Assembly: GCA_031553035.1 (NCBI GenBank)
Contig: JAVBLY010000004.1
Coordinates: 62,001 to 126,000 of the forward strand
Direction of reading: 5' to 3'
Source: JAVBLY01 sp031553035
GTDB lineage: Bacteria; Bacillota; Clostridia; Peptostreptococcales; Anaerovoracaceae
DNA: 64,000 bases
Shown: positions 45,119-54,459 of the stretch, piece by piece
How the letters are laid out: each line of letters starts with the position of its first letter
Numbering within the stretch: the first letter of the stretch is position 1
Position numbers and translations under genes: made by a program
Notes under the pieces: generated by a model
Database searches by the model: none
The model's input: the letters and a program-made list of their open reading frames with translations, nothing else
Told to the model about the DNA's origin: nothing

Positions 45119-45904
45119 ATGGAAATTACACTTGAAAAAATCGAACTGGTAAAAGACAGGACCGGTGTAAGCTACAAAGAGGCAAAGGAAGCCCTTGAAG
45201 CGTCGGAAGGCAGCGTTGTCGATGCGATAATCAATATCGAAGAGACCATCGACATGTCAGGCTCCACCAAAATCGGTGAACAGGGTGCAAAGGTGATCGA
45301 TCAGATCAAAGCTTTGGTCAAGAAGGGCAACATAACTAAGATAGTTGTCAAAAGAAACGATGAGAAAATCCTGAATTTCCCTGTTAATGTTAGTATTGTG
45401 GGCACAGTTCTTGCTCCGTGGGGCGCTATTGCAGGGATCATAGCAGCATTCGGTTATGGCTGCACCATCGAGCTTGTAAAAGACGACGGATCTGTTATTG
45501 ACATAACAGAAAAGGCAACCGACACATTTGGTGACGTTAAAGAAAAAAGTGTTGATATGGCCGGCGATGTTAAGGATAAAGGTGCCGACATTTTTTCCAA
45601 TATAAAGAACAAGACCTCTGATATGTGGGGCAAGGCGAAGGACAACGGCGAAGAGAGCTTTGATGAATTCAAAGAAAAATATGATGATCTCAAGGAAGAA
45701 GCAGCTGACAAAATAAACTATGCCAAGAATAAGGCCAGCGATGCAACCGAAGATTTCAAGGATGTAAAAGATGCTGCCGTGGATGCCGCTAAAGGTTTTG
45801 CCGACGATGCTGCAAATTCCGCACAGAATGTGGCTGACAGTGCAAAGAGCGCAGTAGATGATGTAAAAGTTAAAGTGGAGAACCTTAAGGATGATATAAA
45901 TTGA
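45119..45904 (+). CDS. DUF4342-like protein with long amphipathic repeat tail
   Basis: The 261 residues begin with a UBA-like helical segment (LEKIELVKDRTGVSYKEAKE). A DUF4342-type domain follows with a hydrophobic stretch (VSIVGTVLAPWGAIAGIIAAFGYG). From about residue 130 a tail of imperfect 11-residue repeats contains DVKEKSVDMAGDVKDKG and many Ala/Asp/Lys. The tail resembles LEA or apolipoprotein amphipathic helices, suggesting membrane-surface association. AAAGGAGG precedes the ATG. The stop overlaps the glyQS start (TTGA). The function is unknown. Confidence 0.8.
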   Translation: MEITLEKIELVKDRTGVSYKEAKEALEASEGSVVDAIINIEETIDMSGSTKIGEQGAKVIDQIKALVKKGNITKIVVKRNDEKILNFPVNVSIVGTVLAPWGAIAGIIAAFGYGCTIELVKDDGSVIDITEKATDTFGDVKEKSVDMAGDVKDKGADIFSNIKNKTSDMWGKAKDNGEESFDEFKEKYDDLKEEAADKINYAKNKASDATEDFKDVKDAAVDAAKGFADDAANSAQNVADSAKSAVDDVKVKVENLKDDIN

Positions 45905-47325
45905 GCAAAGAAGTAAATAAGGCGGCTATGCCGCCTATGGATAAGATCGTCGCACTTTGTAAGAACAGAGGATTTGTATATCCCGGTTCGGAAATCTACG
46001 GCGGTCTTGCTAATTCATGGGACTATGGTCCCATGGGAGTCGAACTCAAGAACAATGTAAAAAAAGCATGGTGGAAGAAATTCGTTCAGGAATCACCGTA
46101 TAATGTGGGACTGGATGCAGCGATACTGATGAACCCCCAAACATGGGTGGCTTCCGGACACGTAGGCGGATTTGCAGATCCGCTGATCGACTGCAAAGAA
46201 TGTAATGCCAGATTCAGAGCAGACAAACTCATCGAAGACTATATCCAGAAAAATGACGATATGGATGTGGTTGTCGACGGCTGGTCCGAAGAAAAGATGG
46301 AAGACTATATCAAGGAGCACAAGATAAAATGTCCTACATGCGGTAAGAGCAATTTTACAGGAATAAGGGAATTCAATCTCATGTTCAAGACATTCCAGGG
46401 TGTTACCGAAGACAGTGCCAGCGAAATTTTCTTAAGACCTGAGACAGCTCAGGGAATATTCGTGAATTTCAGAAATGTCCAGAGGACTTCAAGAAAGAAA
46501 GTGCCGTTCGGAATAGCTCAAATCGGAAAATCTTTCCGTAATGAAATAACTCCCGGGAACTTCATATTCAGAATAAGAGAATTCGAACAGATGGAACTGG
46601 AATTCTTCTGTGAACCGGGCAAGGATCTGGAATGGTTCGAATACTGGAAGGACTACAGCAAAAATTTCTTACTTGATCTTGGAGTCAGAGAAGATAATAT
46701 CAAAATGAGAGATCATGATGAAGAAGAGCTTTCCCATTACAGCAACGCCACCACGGATATCGAATTCAGATTTCCGTTCGGATGGGGTGAACTGTGGGGC
46801 ATCGCTGACAGAACCGACTTCGACCTAAAACAACATATGGAACATTCAGGTCAGGATATGAGTTACCGTGATCCTGAGACAAATGAAAAATATGTACCTT
46901 ATTGCATAGAACCGTCACTTGGAGTCGACAGGCTGACCTTGGCATTTCTTTGTAATGCTTACGAGGAAGAGACTCTTGAGGGTGATGAAAAGAGCACTGA
47001 CGATTCACGGACTGTCATGCATTTCCATCCCGCTCTGGCACCCTTTAAGGCCGCCGTACTGCCTCTGACCAAAAAGCAGGCTGCGGAAGCTGAAGCAGTT
47101 CATGCCGAACTATCCAAACACTTCATGACCGACTATGACGTTTCAGGCAATATCGGTAAAAGATACAGGAGAGAAGACGAGATAGGAACACCATTTTGCA
47201 TCACTGTCGACTTTGATACGGCAGAAGACGATTCTGTAACCATCAGAGACCGTGACACTATGGAGCAGATCAGGATACCTATCTCGGAGGTAAGATCATA
47301 TATCGAAGAAAAGCTTGTTTTTTAA
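45901..47325 (+). CDS. glyQS: Glycyl-tRNA synthetase, dimeric eukaryote-like type
   Basis: The start is TTG 45901, overlapping the preceding stop. The 474-residue class II synthetase has FVYPGSEIYGGLANSWDYGP, the zinc-like insertion (DCKECNARFRAD ... CPTCGKSNF), FLRPETAQGIFVNF (motif 2 region), FGIAQIGKSFRNEITP and PSLGVDRL (motif 3). A C-terminal anticodon-binding domain includes VHAELSKHF. No T-box leader is seen before it, since it is read through from the upstream gene. Confidence 0.96.
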   Translation: MSKEVNKAAMPPMDKIVALCKNRGFVYPGSEIYGGLANSWDYGPMGVELKNNVKKAWWKKFVQESPYNVGLDAAILMNPQTWVASGHVGGFADPLIDCKECNARFRADKLIEDYIQKNDDMDVVVDGWSEEKMEDYIKEHKIKCPTCGKSNFTGIREFNLMFKTFQGVTEDSASEIFLRPETAQGIFVNFRNVQRTSRKKVPFGIAQIGKSFRNEITPGNFIFRIREFEQMELEFFCEPGKDLEWFEYWKDYSKNFLLDLGVREDNIKMRDHDEEELSHYSNATTDIEFRFPFGWGELWGIADRTDFDLKQHMEHSGQDMSYRDPETNEKYVPYCIEPSLGVDRLTLAFLCNAYEEETLEGDEKSTDDSRTVMHFHPALAPFKAAVLPLTKKQAAEAEAVHAELSKHFMTDYDVSGNIGKRYRREDEIGTPFCITVDFDTAEDDSVTIRDRDTMEQIRIPISEVRSYIEEKLVF

Positions 47326-47340
47326 GGAGGTTGAACAATT

Positions 47341-49971
47341 ATGACTAAAAAATTCGTATATCTATTCGAGGAAGGCAACAGCTCAATGAGAAATCTATTG
47401 GGCGGAAAAGGCGCAAATCTGGCGGAAATGACCGGACTTGGAATGCCTGTACCTCCGGGATTCACCATATCTACAGAAGCCTGTACTCAATATTATGAAG
47501 ACGGTGAAGCCATCAATGATGACATAAAAAAAGAGATCCTCGGATATGTTGAAAAACTGGAAGCAAAAGCCGGCAAGAAATTCGGTGATACTGCAAATCC
47601 ACTGCTGGTATCAGTTCGTTCCGGTGCAAGAGCTTCCATGCCCGGAATGATGGATACAATACTCAATCTTGGTTTGAATGATGAAGCAGTCGAAGGTTTT
47701 GCAAAGAAAACAGGTAATCCCAGATTTGCTTATGACTCATATAGAAGATTCATACAGATGTATTCGGATGTAGTTATGGAAGTAGGCAAGAGCTTCTTTG
47801 AAAAACTCATCGATGCAATGAAAGACGATCGCGGTGTCACTGAAGATACGGAACTTTCCGCTGAAGATCTGAAAGAACTTGCAGAACAGTTCAAAGCCGA
47901 ATATAAGGAAAAGACAGGAGCCGACTTCCCAAGCGATCCCATAGATCAGCTTTTCGGTGCAATCAAGGCCGTTTTCCGTTCGTGGGACAATCCGAGAGCC
48001 ATCTATTACAGACGAATGAATGACATACCGTCATCATGGGGAACAGCTGTCAACGTTCAGTCCATGGTATTCGGAAACATGGGAGATACTTCGGGAACCG
48101 GCGTAGCTTTTTCAAGAGACCCGTCTACAGGAGAAAGTGGATTATACGGAGAATTTCTCATGAATGCCCAGGGCGAAGACGTAGTTGCAGGCGTAAGAAC
48201 TCCTATGACCATCGACAAGCTTAAAGAAACAAATCCGGAAGCGTTTAATGAATTCCACGACATAGTTTATAAACTGGAAAAACATTATCGCGATATGCAG
48301 GATATGGAATTCACCATAGAAGAGGGCAAACTGTTCATGCTCCAGACAAGAAACGGCAAACGTACAGCTACTGCCGCGCTCAAGATCGCCTGCGACCTTG
48401 TGGATGAGAACATGATAACTGAAGAAGAAGCAGTCAGAATGATCGACCCAAAACAGCTTGATGCTCTTCTTCACCCACAGTTCGATGTAAAAGAACTTAA
48501 GGCTGCCGATCCAATCGGATCAGGACTTCCGGCATCACCGGGAGCAGCGTGCGGCCAAGTGGTATTCACTGCTGAAGATGCTACTGAATGGTCAACAAAG
48601 AAGGATGCAGATGTAATTCTGGTAAGACTTGAAACTTCACCTGAAGATATCGAAGGTATGAATTATGCCAAAGGAATTCTGACGGTAAGAGGCGGAATGA
48701 CGTCACACGCTGCAGTTGTTGCCAGAGGCATGGGAACATGTTGCGTATCGGGAGTAGGCGAGATCAAAATCGCCGGAGACGAAAAGAGCTTTGATTTAGA
48801 TGGAAAGACATATAAAGAAGGCGATTTTATTTCTCTGGACGGATCAACGGGAAATATTTACGGTGAAGCAATAAAGACAGTTCCCGCAACAATAACGGGA
48901 ACCTTCGAAAGGCTCATGGAATGGGCTGACAGATACAGGACAATGAATGTAAGAACAAATGCTGACACTCCACATGATGCAGCTCAGGCAAAGAAATTCG
49001 GAGCCGAAGGCATCGGCCTTTGTCGTACGGAGCATATGTTCTTTGAGGCGGATAGGATCGCTGCTATAAGAGAAATGATCCTGTCAGAAACTCAGGATCA
49101 GAGAAAGAAAGGCCTTGCAAAGCTATTACCGATGCAGAGAGGCGACTTTGAAGGTATCTATGAAGCGATGGAAGGGAATCCGGTAACTATAAGGCTGCTG
49201 GATCCGCCGCTACATGAATTCCTGCCAACAGATCCGGATGATATAAAAGCACTGGCAAAAGAAATGGATCTCAGCATCGATAAGATCAATTTTAAGATTA
49301 AATCACTGCATGAATTCAACCCTATGATGGGACACAGAGGCTGCCGTCTTGATGTTACTTATCCGGAGATAGGCGAAATGCAGACTCAGGCAATAATTGA
49401 AGCCGCGATTAACGTAAAGAAAAAACACCCGGACTGGGAAATGGTACCGGAAATAATGATTCCGCTCGTAGGCGAGCAGAAAGAGCTTCAGTTCGTAAAG
49501 AAAATAATCACAGATATTGCTGATAAGCTTATCGCAGAATCCGGAACCGACCTTAAATACATGGTTGGCACCATGATTGAGATCCCGAGAGCTGCTCTGA
49601 CTGCAGATAAAATAGCAGAAGATGCAGAATTCTTCAGCTTCGGTACAAATGACCTTACTCAGATGACATTCGGTTTCAGTCGAGATGATGCAGGCAACTT
49701 CCTTGATTCATATTATGACACTAAGATATATGAAAACGATCCGTTTGCAAGGCTTGATCAGGAAGGTGTGGGAAAACTGGTTGACATGGCTGTCAGGTTA
49801 GGTAAGCAAAGCAGACCTGATATAAAACTGGGCATCTGCGGAGAGCATGGAGGAGATCCTTCATCAATAGATTTCTGTTATAAAACAGGACTCCATTATG
49901 TGAGCTGTTCTCCATTCAGAGTCCCGATTGCAAGATTGGCAGCTGCACAGAGCGCGCTGAACAACAAATAA
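47341..49971 (+). CDS. ppdK: Pyruvate, phosphate dikinase
   Basis: The 876 residues have an N-terminal ATP-grasp domain (LLGGKGANLAEMTGLGMPVPPG; SVRSGARASMPGMMDT). The swivelling phosphohistidine domain has GGMTSHAAVVARGMG (His near 456). The C-terminal PEP-binding TIM barrel has GLCRTEHMFF, MVGTMIEIPRAAL, FFSFGTNDLTQM and GICGEHGGDP (catalytic Cys). It interconverts pyruvate and PEP in anaerobic energy metabolism. AAGGAGG lies 9 bases before ATG. It sits 15 bases after glyQS. Confidence 0.97.
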   Translation: MTKKFVYLFEEGNSSMRNLLGGKGANLAEMTGLGMPVPPGFTISTEACTQYYEDGEAINDDIKKEILGYVEKLEAKAGKKFGDTANPLLVSVRSGARASMPGMMDTILNLGLNDEAVEGFAKKTGNPRFAYDSYRRFIQMYSDVVMEVGKSFFEKLIDAMKDDRGVTEDTELSAEDLKELAEQFKAEYKEKTGADFPSDPIDQLFGAIKAVFRSWDNPRAIYYRRMNDIPSSWGTAVNVQSMVFGNMGDTSGTGVAFSRDPSTGESGLYGEFLMNAQGEDVVAGVRTPMTIDKLKETNPEAFNEFHDIVYKLEKHYRDMQDMEFTIEEGKLFMLQTRNGKRTATAALKIACDLVDENMITEEEAVRMIDPKQLDALLHPQFDVKELKAADPIGSGLPASPGAACGQVVFTAEDATEWSTKKDADVILVRLETSPEDIEGMNYAKGILTVRGGMTSHAAVVARGMGTCCVSGVGEIKIAGDEKSFDLDGKTYKEGDFISLDGSTGNIYGEAIKTVPATITGTFERLMEWADRYRTMNVRTNADTPHDAAQAKKFGAEGIGLCRTEHMFFEADRIAAIREMILSETQDQRKKGLAKLLPMQRGDFEGIYEAMEGNPVTIRLLDPPLHEFLPTDPDDIKALAKEMDLSIDKINFKIKSLHEFNPMMGHRGCRLDVTYPEIGEMQTQAIIEAAINVKKKHPDWEMVPEIMIPLVGEQKELQFVKKIITDIADKLIAESGTDLKYMVGTMIEIPRAALTADKIAEDAEFFSFGTNDLTQMTFGFSRDDAGNFLDSYYDTKIYENDPFARLDQEGVGKLVDMAVRLGKQSRPDIKLGICGEHGGDPSSIDFCYKTGLHYVSCSPFRVPIARLAAAQSALNNK

Positions 49972-50037
49972 GACATAATTTGGTGACTTATAAGAGGATG
50001 AGAAATCAAATTTGACTTCTCACCCTCAGGAGATATC

Positions 50038-50133
50038 ATAGGTAAAACTATTGATGTCTATGTGAATACAGAACTTGAATGTAATATTTGGGGCGTCAAA
50101 TATCCTAAAATTTATATTCTGGGAACTCCCTGA
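50038..50133 (+). pseudogene. Possible decayed 31-codon reading frame
   Basis: Between ppdK and the terminator a protein-like stretch, IGKTIDVYVNTELE through KYPKIYILGTP, ends in TGA. AGGAG lies 5 bases before its ATA codon, but there is no ATG, GTG or TTG at that point. It may be a gene fragment or chance. An imperfect hairpin (GAGGATGAGAA/TTCTCACCCTC, 49993-50027) lies just upstream. Confidence 0.25.
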
Positions 50134-50153
50134 TTATATAAAAATGCTTAAAT

Positions 50154-50181
50154 AAAATACCCTGACATTCAGGGTATTTTT
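50154..50181. terminator. Terminator after ppdK
   Basis: AAAATACCCTGA (50154-50165) and TCAGGGTATTTT (50169-50180) pair perfectly with a 3-base loop. T- and A-rich ends make it usable from both directions, so it may also end the convergent CHAP gene. Confidence 0.88.
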
Positions 50182-50212
50182 GTTTATTAAATCTATTTGT
50201 AATTCTGTTTGC

Positions 50213-50977
50213 TTAGTCAGCAGTTTCTATCTCATCGTAGTGAGCATATACTGTCATGGATTTTTTTACGTCTATTTTGTATGACTTGGTTATTTTTTTA
50301 CCGCCGGATTTCTTGGTGTACCAGCCTATGAATTCATTTTCTGCCTTCTCAGCTTCAGGAAGAGTTCCTACTTTGCAGGTATTTTTGATTTTCTTAGATG
50401 CCGTATCTACTGTTCCGCCGTTAGCATTGAATTTAAGTCTGACTTTGGGTTCTGATGCTTTATAATCAAGCCTGACGTATCCTTTAATCTTGGCGTGGGC
50501 TCTGCCGTCGTATCCGACCTTCTTTATTTTTGTAATGCAAACTTTGTTTGACCAGTTTCCATGTGTAATTGTTACATAATTGCCTTTGACTTTAGTTACG
50601 ATGCCAACATGTCTGCTGGATCCGAATATTGCGAGATCGCCTTTTTGAGGTTTGAATTTCTTTGTAGCTTTGTGATACTGATCTTTTTTTGTCCAATAAC
50701 TCTGCATGTCGTTTGTTCCGCCTACGCTTTTCTTTGGGTAGGTTTTACCATTCATTAGCTTCGCTTCCTTAGCAACCTTCCATACAAACTTCGAACACCA
50801 TCCGCCAGACAAACCAACTTGACCTGCGCTTTGCCCTTTATAGGAGTTGGCAATCTTTGCAAGGTCGTCTTGTTTTGCGGCATGTACGGTATTAGAATCT
50901 GATATTAAAATTGGTGATAAAGCTATAGAAATGATAAATATAAGTGATACACTTACTCTCTTTAAACTCATAACCAT
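50213..50977 (-). CDS. Secreted CHAP-domain protein with InlB-type repeat
   Basis: The start is ATG 50977 after GGGAGA. The 254 residues begin with a signal peptide (SLIFIISIALSPILI, cleaved near VHAAK). A CHAP amidase/endopeptidase domain follows, with catalytic Cys in GLSGGWCSKFVWKVAKEAK (about 48-66) and His in GSSRHVGIVTKVKGN. The C-terminal Flg_new/InlB repeat has LKFNANGGTVDT, FIGWYTKKSGGKKI and VYAHYDE. It is likely a peptidoglycan hydrolase. The repeat is the same type as in the 26578 protein. It is transcribed after the pyr operon but probably as its own unit. Confidence 0.85.
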   Translation of the reverse strand: MVMSLKRVSVSLIFIISIALSPILISDSNTVHAAKQDDLAKIANSYKGQSAGQVGLSGGWCSKFVWKVAKEAKLMNGKTYPKKSVGGTNDMQSYWTKKDQYHKATKKFKPQKGDLAIFGSSRHVGIVTKVKGNYVTITHGNWSNKVCITKIKKVGYDGRAHAKIKGYVRLDYKASEPKVRLKFNANGGTVDTASKKIKNTCKVGTLPEAEKAENEFIGWYTKKSGGKKITKSYKIDVKKSMTVYAHYDEIETAD

Positions 50978-51109
50978 TAAGAATCTCCCTGTTTTCCTTA
51001 TTTGCACTATATGTTGGTCTATATCTCCTCTAACCTACATATATCGTGCGTTAAGCTTTCCCTTATAATAGAGACTTAATGTGATGAAATTGTGATGATT
51101 ACAAGCATG

Positions 51110-51802
51110 TTACATGTGGTTACAGTAGTTTTTCATATACAAAGTAATACGCTCAAAAATATCATCAGAAATGCTGCGTTCACTAGCTTCGGGAGTAAGA
51201 TAAAGCTCATTGATTATATCCTGGATATCAATAATAGGGTAGGTAAATATGCCTTCTTCTTTATGAAGCGACTGGATTGCAGTCTCATCGCCCCGGGCCT
51301 TCTCTTTTCTGTCCACCGAAACGATCAATCCGTTGATTTCAACATTAGCATTCCTTAATACAGGCAGAATCTCACGAACAGCGGTTCCGGCTGTGATGAC
51401 ATCTTCGATAATAAGTACTTTATCTCCGTGTTTTGGATCATAACCGACAAGGCTGCCGCCTTCACCATGGTCTTTTGCTTCTTTTCTGTTAAAGCAATAG
51501 CTAATATCCATGCCAAAATCATATAAAGCTATTGATGTGGCAATTACGAGGGGGATACCTTTGTATGCAGGCCCGAAGAGGAATTTTATATCTTTGTCGA
51601 TATTGCCTGCCTTTATCTGCTCAATAATATTCCGTGCATAGAACTGACCAAGGGTTTTGATCTGTTCTCCTGTTTTGAATTTGCCGGTATTGATAAAATA
51701 CGGAGTTTGTCTGCCGCTCTTTGTTGTAAATTCACCGAAAAGAAGAGCTTCACTTTTTATGAGAAAATCAATGAATTCTTTTTTATATTCGTTACTGGCC
51801 AT
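51110..51802 (-). CDS. pyrE: Orotate phosphoribosyltransferase
   Basis: The 230 residues have the PRPP-binding motif VLIIEDVITAGTAVREILPVL (in part), FGPAYKGIPLVIATSIAL and FNRKEAKDHGEGGSLVG (flexible catalytic loop). It converts orotate and PRPP to OMP. This is the last gene of the pyrBICFKDE operon; its start overlaps the pyrD stop by 11 bases, indicating coupled translation. AGAGGT precedes the ATG. No strong terminator is visible just after it. Confidence 0.96.
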   Translation of the reverse strand: MASNEYKKEFIDFLIKSEALLFGEFTTKSGRQTPYFINTGKFKTGEQIKTLGQFYARNIIEQIKAGNIDKDIKFLFGPAYKGIPLVIATSIALYDFGMDISYCFNRKEAKDHGEGGSLVGYDPKHGDKVLIIEDVITAGTAVREILPVLRNANVEINGLIVSVDRKEKARGDETAIQSLHKEEGIFTYPIIDIQDIINELYLTPEASERSISDDIFERITLYMKNYCNHM

Positions 51803-52715
51803 TTAAACCTCTTTTCAGTTCTTCGATTGAGCTGTAATCATGTTCTTCCATGAATAATACAAGTTCCTTCAGTATTCTAAGCGGAGCTCCCGGTTCTATC
51901 AGGGCCGAGGTGCCAACTGCTACCGCGGATGCCCCTGCCATAATGAATTCTGCTGCATCATTTCCCGTCATTATTCCGCCCATTCCTATAATTGGTATAT
52001 CGATTGTTTTCGCAACATCATAAACCATTCTAAGTGCAACCGGCTTGATCGCAGGCCCTGATAGGCCGCCTCTTATATTTGCCAACGTTATTTTCCCTGC
52101 ATCTGCATCAATGGACATTCCTGAAAGTGTATTGATAAGAGAAACAGCATCTGCGCCGCCGTCCTTGACAGCAGCAGCTACACTGCATATATCTGTCACA
52201 TTAGGCGTAAGCTTCATTATGATAGGCTTATCAGTGATGGATTTGAGTGATTTTGTGAGATCATGGGCAGTGCGGGGATCCGTTCCAAAACTCATTCCGC
52301 CTTTGTCCACATTTGGACAGGAAATATTTATTTCCAGCATGTCAATTTCATCGGACTTGTTCAACTCAGTTACGGCTCTGATATATTCTTCCTTGGTATG
52401 TCCTGCAACATTGGAAATTATTCGACAGTCTTTCCCTTTAAGAGTATCCACAAGAAATGGGATTTCATTTTCTATGTACTTGTGAACACCCGGATTTTCA
52501 AGACCGACTGAATTAAGCATCCCCGATGATGATTCTGCAATTCTGGGTGTTTCGTTGCCTGACCATGGGTCTATGCTAACTCCCTTTGTTGTCACTGCGC
52601 CCAGATCGCTGTAATTATATAGTTCAATAGAATCTTTTGGGGAGAATGTTCCTGAAGCGGTAGTTACCGGGTTTTTCCATATCATGCCGGCAATATTTGT
52701 TTTTATATCGATCAT
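51792..52715 (-). CDS. pyrD: Dihydroorotate dehydrogenase B, catalytic subunit
   Basis: The start is ATG 52715 after GAGGTGAT; the longer open frame runs back into pyrK. The 307 residues form an FMN TIM barrel: NPVTTASGTF, INISCPNVDKGGMSFG (catalytic Cys typical of class 1B), PIIMKLTPNVTDI and IPIIGMGGIMTG. It oxidises dihydroorotate, passing electrons to PyrK and NAD+. The start overlaps the pyrK stop. Confidence 0.95.
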   Translation of the reverse strand: MIDIKTNIAGMIWKNPVTTASGTFSPKDSIELYNYSDLGAVTTKGVSIDPWSGNETPRIAESSSGMLNSVGLENPGVHKYIENEIPFLVDTLKGKDCRIISNVAGHTKEEYIRAVTELNKSDEIDMLEINISCPNVDKGGMSFGTDPRTAHDLTKSLKSITDKPIIMKLTPNVTDICSVAAAVKDGGADAVSLINTLSGMSIDADAGKITLANIRGGLSGPAIKPVALRMVYDVAKTIDIPIIGMGGIMTGNDAAEFIMAGASAVAVGTSALIEPGAPLRILKELVLFMEEHDYSSIEELKRGLNGQ

Positions 52716-53533
52716 TACCAGATCACCTCGTTTCCGTTGAAGACGGGGCCGTCTTTGCAGACTTTCCTTCGCTGGGTTGATCCGCTGACCCGATCTTTTA
52801 TGTTGACGCTGCACCCAACACAAGTCCCGAATCCGCAGCCCATTCTTTCTTCAAGTGATACCTGGATATTCGTTATTCCTTGATTTACTGCCAATGCCGA
52901 AAGTGCTTTTTGCATGGACCCGGGTCCACATGTAAACCAGTTTTTTACATGTGTATATTTGCATTCTGTAATGGGAGTAATGACATTTCCGTTCCAGCAA
53001 TCTTCATGAGTCACTTCTGTACTGACTTGCACTTCGGTGCAATACTTATCAAATTTATCGGCTAGAAAAGGAGTACCCTTAAATCCAAGAACTGCATATA
53101 CATTTGGCTTGTCATTTGATTCTCTGTATTTTTTCTGAATTATTCGTGCAAGATAATGAAGGGGAGCAATACCCATTCCTCCGCCAGTGAGCAAAATATC
53201 GTTAAAATTGTCATCACCGTCCTCAATATATTCAGGGATCGCAAACCCATTCCCAAGAGGCGTTGAAATCCTGATCGAAGATCGGGCTTTATAACCTGAA
53301 AACTCCTTTGTACCGTTTCCGACAACAGCATAGACAAGATGAAGTTCATGATCCTTATGGTCAAAAATACTGATTGGTCTCGGAAGCATTTTTGATGGAT
53401 TATTTAGATATAAGTTCACGAATTGTCCGGGAACGGATGCAGGATATGAAAAAGGCAGTTCCAGTATCATATAAAATGTATCTTCACATATTTTTTCATT
53501 TTTAATAATTTGAACATTTAACATCTCTGTCAT
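52715..53533 (-). CDS. pyrK: Dihydroorotate dehydrogenase electron-transfer subunit
   Basis: The 272 residues have an FAD-binding ferredoxin-reductase fold (PGQFVNLYL; LPRPISIFD), an NAD site (LLTGGGMGIAPLHYLA) and a C-terminal 2Fe-2S loop with four Cys (MGCGFGTCVGCSV ... RRKVCKDGPVF). It shuttles electrons from PyrD to NAD+. The gene starts by one-base overlap with the pyrF end. A second ATG at codon 4 is an alternative start. Confidence 0.95.
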   Translation of the reverse strand: MTEMLNVQIIKNEKICEDTFYMILELPFSYPASVPGQFVNLYLNNPSKMLPRPISIFDHKDHELHLVYAVVGNGTKEFSGYKARSSIRISTPLGNGFAIPEYIEDGDDNFNDILLTGGGMGIAPLHYLARIIQKKYRESNDKPNVYAVLGFKGTPFLADKFDKYCTEVQVSTEVTHEDCWNGNVITPITECKYTHVKNWFTCGPGSMQKALSALAVNQGITNIQVSLEERMGCGFGTCVGCSVNIKDRVSGSTQRRKVCKDGPVFNGNEVIW

Positions 53534-54459
53534 TATGGCATAACCTTTCTCAGATCATTCTTCATTGAATTAACAGCTTCTCTTGCGGCATCTCCAATAT
53601 TGTTTTCATTGAATTTGGAGTTTTTCTGCCAGTTGGCGATGATTCCTCTTGATGAGTTGATTATTGCACCTCTGCCATCCTTATCAAAAAAGCCTTTCAG
53701 ATCCTCAGCAGTAGCGCCCTGAGCTCCGTAACCAGGGACGAGAAAGAATGTATGAGGCATATCATGCCTGAGTTTTGCTCCAATGTCTCTGTGTGTAGCC
53801 CCAACTACTGCACCGATCAAACTGTAACCGGCTTCATCCAGACTGGATTTTCCCAGGTCCGACACCATTTGCCCTACGATTTCGTAAATAGGTTTATTAT
53901 AGCCATTAACAACAAGATCCTGTATATCCGCGCTGCCGGGATTGCTGGTCTTCACCAGAACGAAGCAGCCTTTTCCTGTTTGATTGCATGCCTCGGTGAA
54001 GGGCAGTAGACTGTCTTTACCAAGATATGGATTGATCGTTATCATATCTTCGCTCCAAGTTTCGACTGCATGATCAATTATGATTGTGCCTGTAAGATGC
54101 GATGCGTATGCTGATGCCGTACTTCCGATATCACCGCGCTTGATGTCGCCGATCACAAGAAGTCCTTTTTCGCGAGCATATTTTGCAGTTTCATTATACG
54201 CATCTATTCCGGCGGTTCCATAGACTTCATACATGGCGATTTGAATTTTCACGGCAGGGATCAAATCGTATATATTGTCGATAATCATTTTATTGTATCC
54301 AAGCAGCATCCCTGCGGCAGCTTCCGGGGTTTTTCCATATTCTTCGAAACACTTATTTTTTTGGGGTTCCGGGATCATGGAAAGAGCTGTATCAAGGCCC
54401 GCAACAATCGGAGAATTTAAAGAATCGATAGCTTTTATCAAATTATTGATTACATTCAT
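53533..54459 (-). CDS. pyrF: Orotidine 5'-phosphate decarboxylase, type 2
   Basis: The start is ATG 54459 with GGGAG 8 bases before; the longer frame is inside pyrC. The 308 residues are the length of the type 2 (PyrF_2) group: IVAGLDTAL, PAVKIQIAMYE, GLLVIGDIKRGDIGSTA (catalytic Lys-Asp) and FFLVPGYGAQGA. It makes UMP. It overlaps pyrC by 17 bases. Confidence 0.95.
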   Translation of the reverse strand: MNVINNLIKAIDSLNSPIVAGLDTALSMIPEPQKNKCFEEYGKTPEAAAGMLLGYNKMIIDNIYDLIPAVKIQIAMYEVYGTAGIDAYNETAKYAREKGLLVIGDIKRGDIGSTASAYASHLTGTIIIDHAVETWSEDMITINPYLGKDSLLPFTEACNQTGKGCFVLVKTSNPGSADIQDLVVNGYNKPIYEIVGQMVSDLGKSSLDEAGYSLIGAVVGATHRDIGAKLRHDMPHTFFLVPGYGAQGATAEDLKGFFDKDGRGAIINSSRGIIANWQKNSKFNENNIGDAAREAVNSMKNDLRKVMP

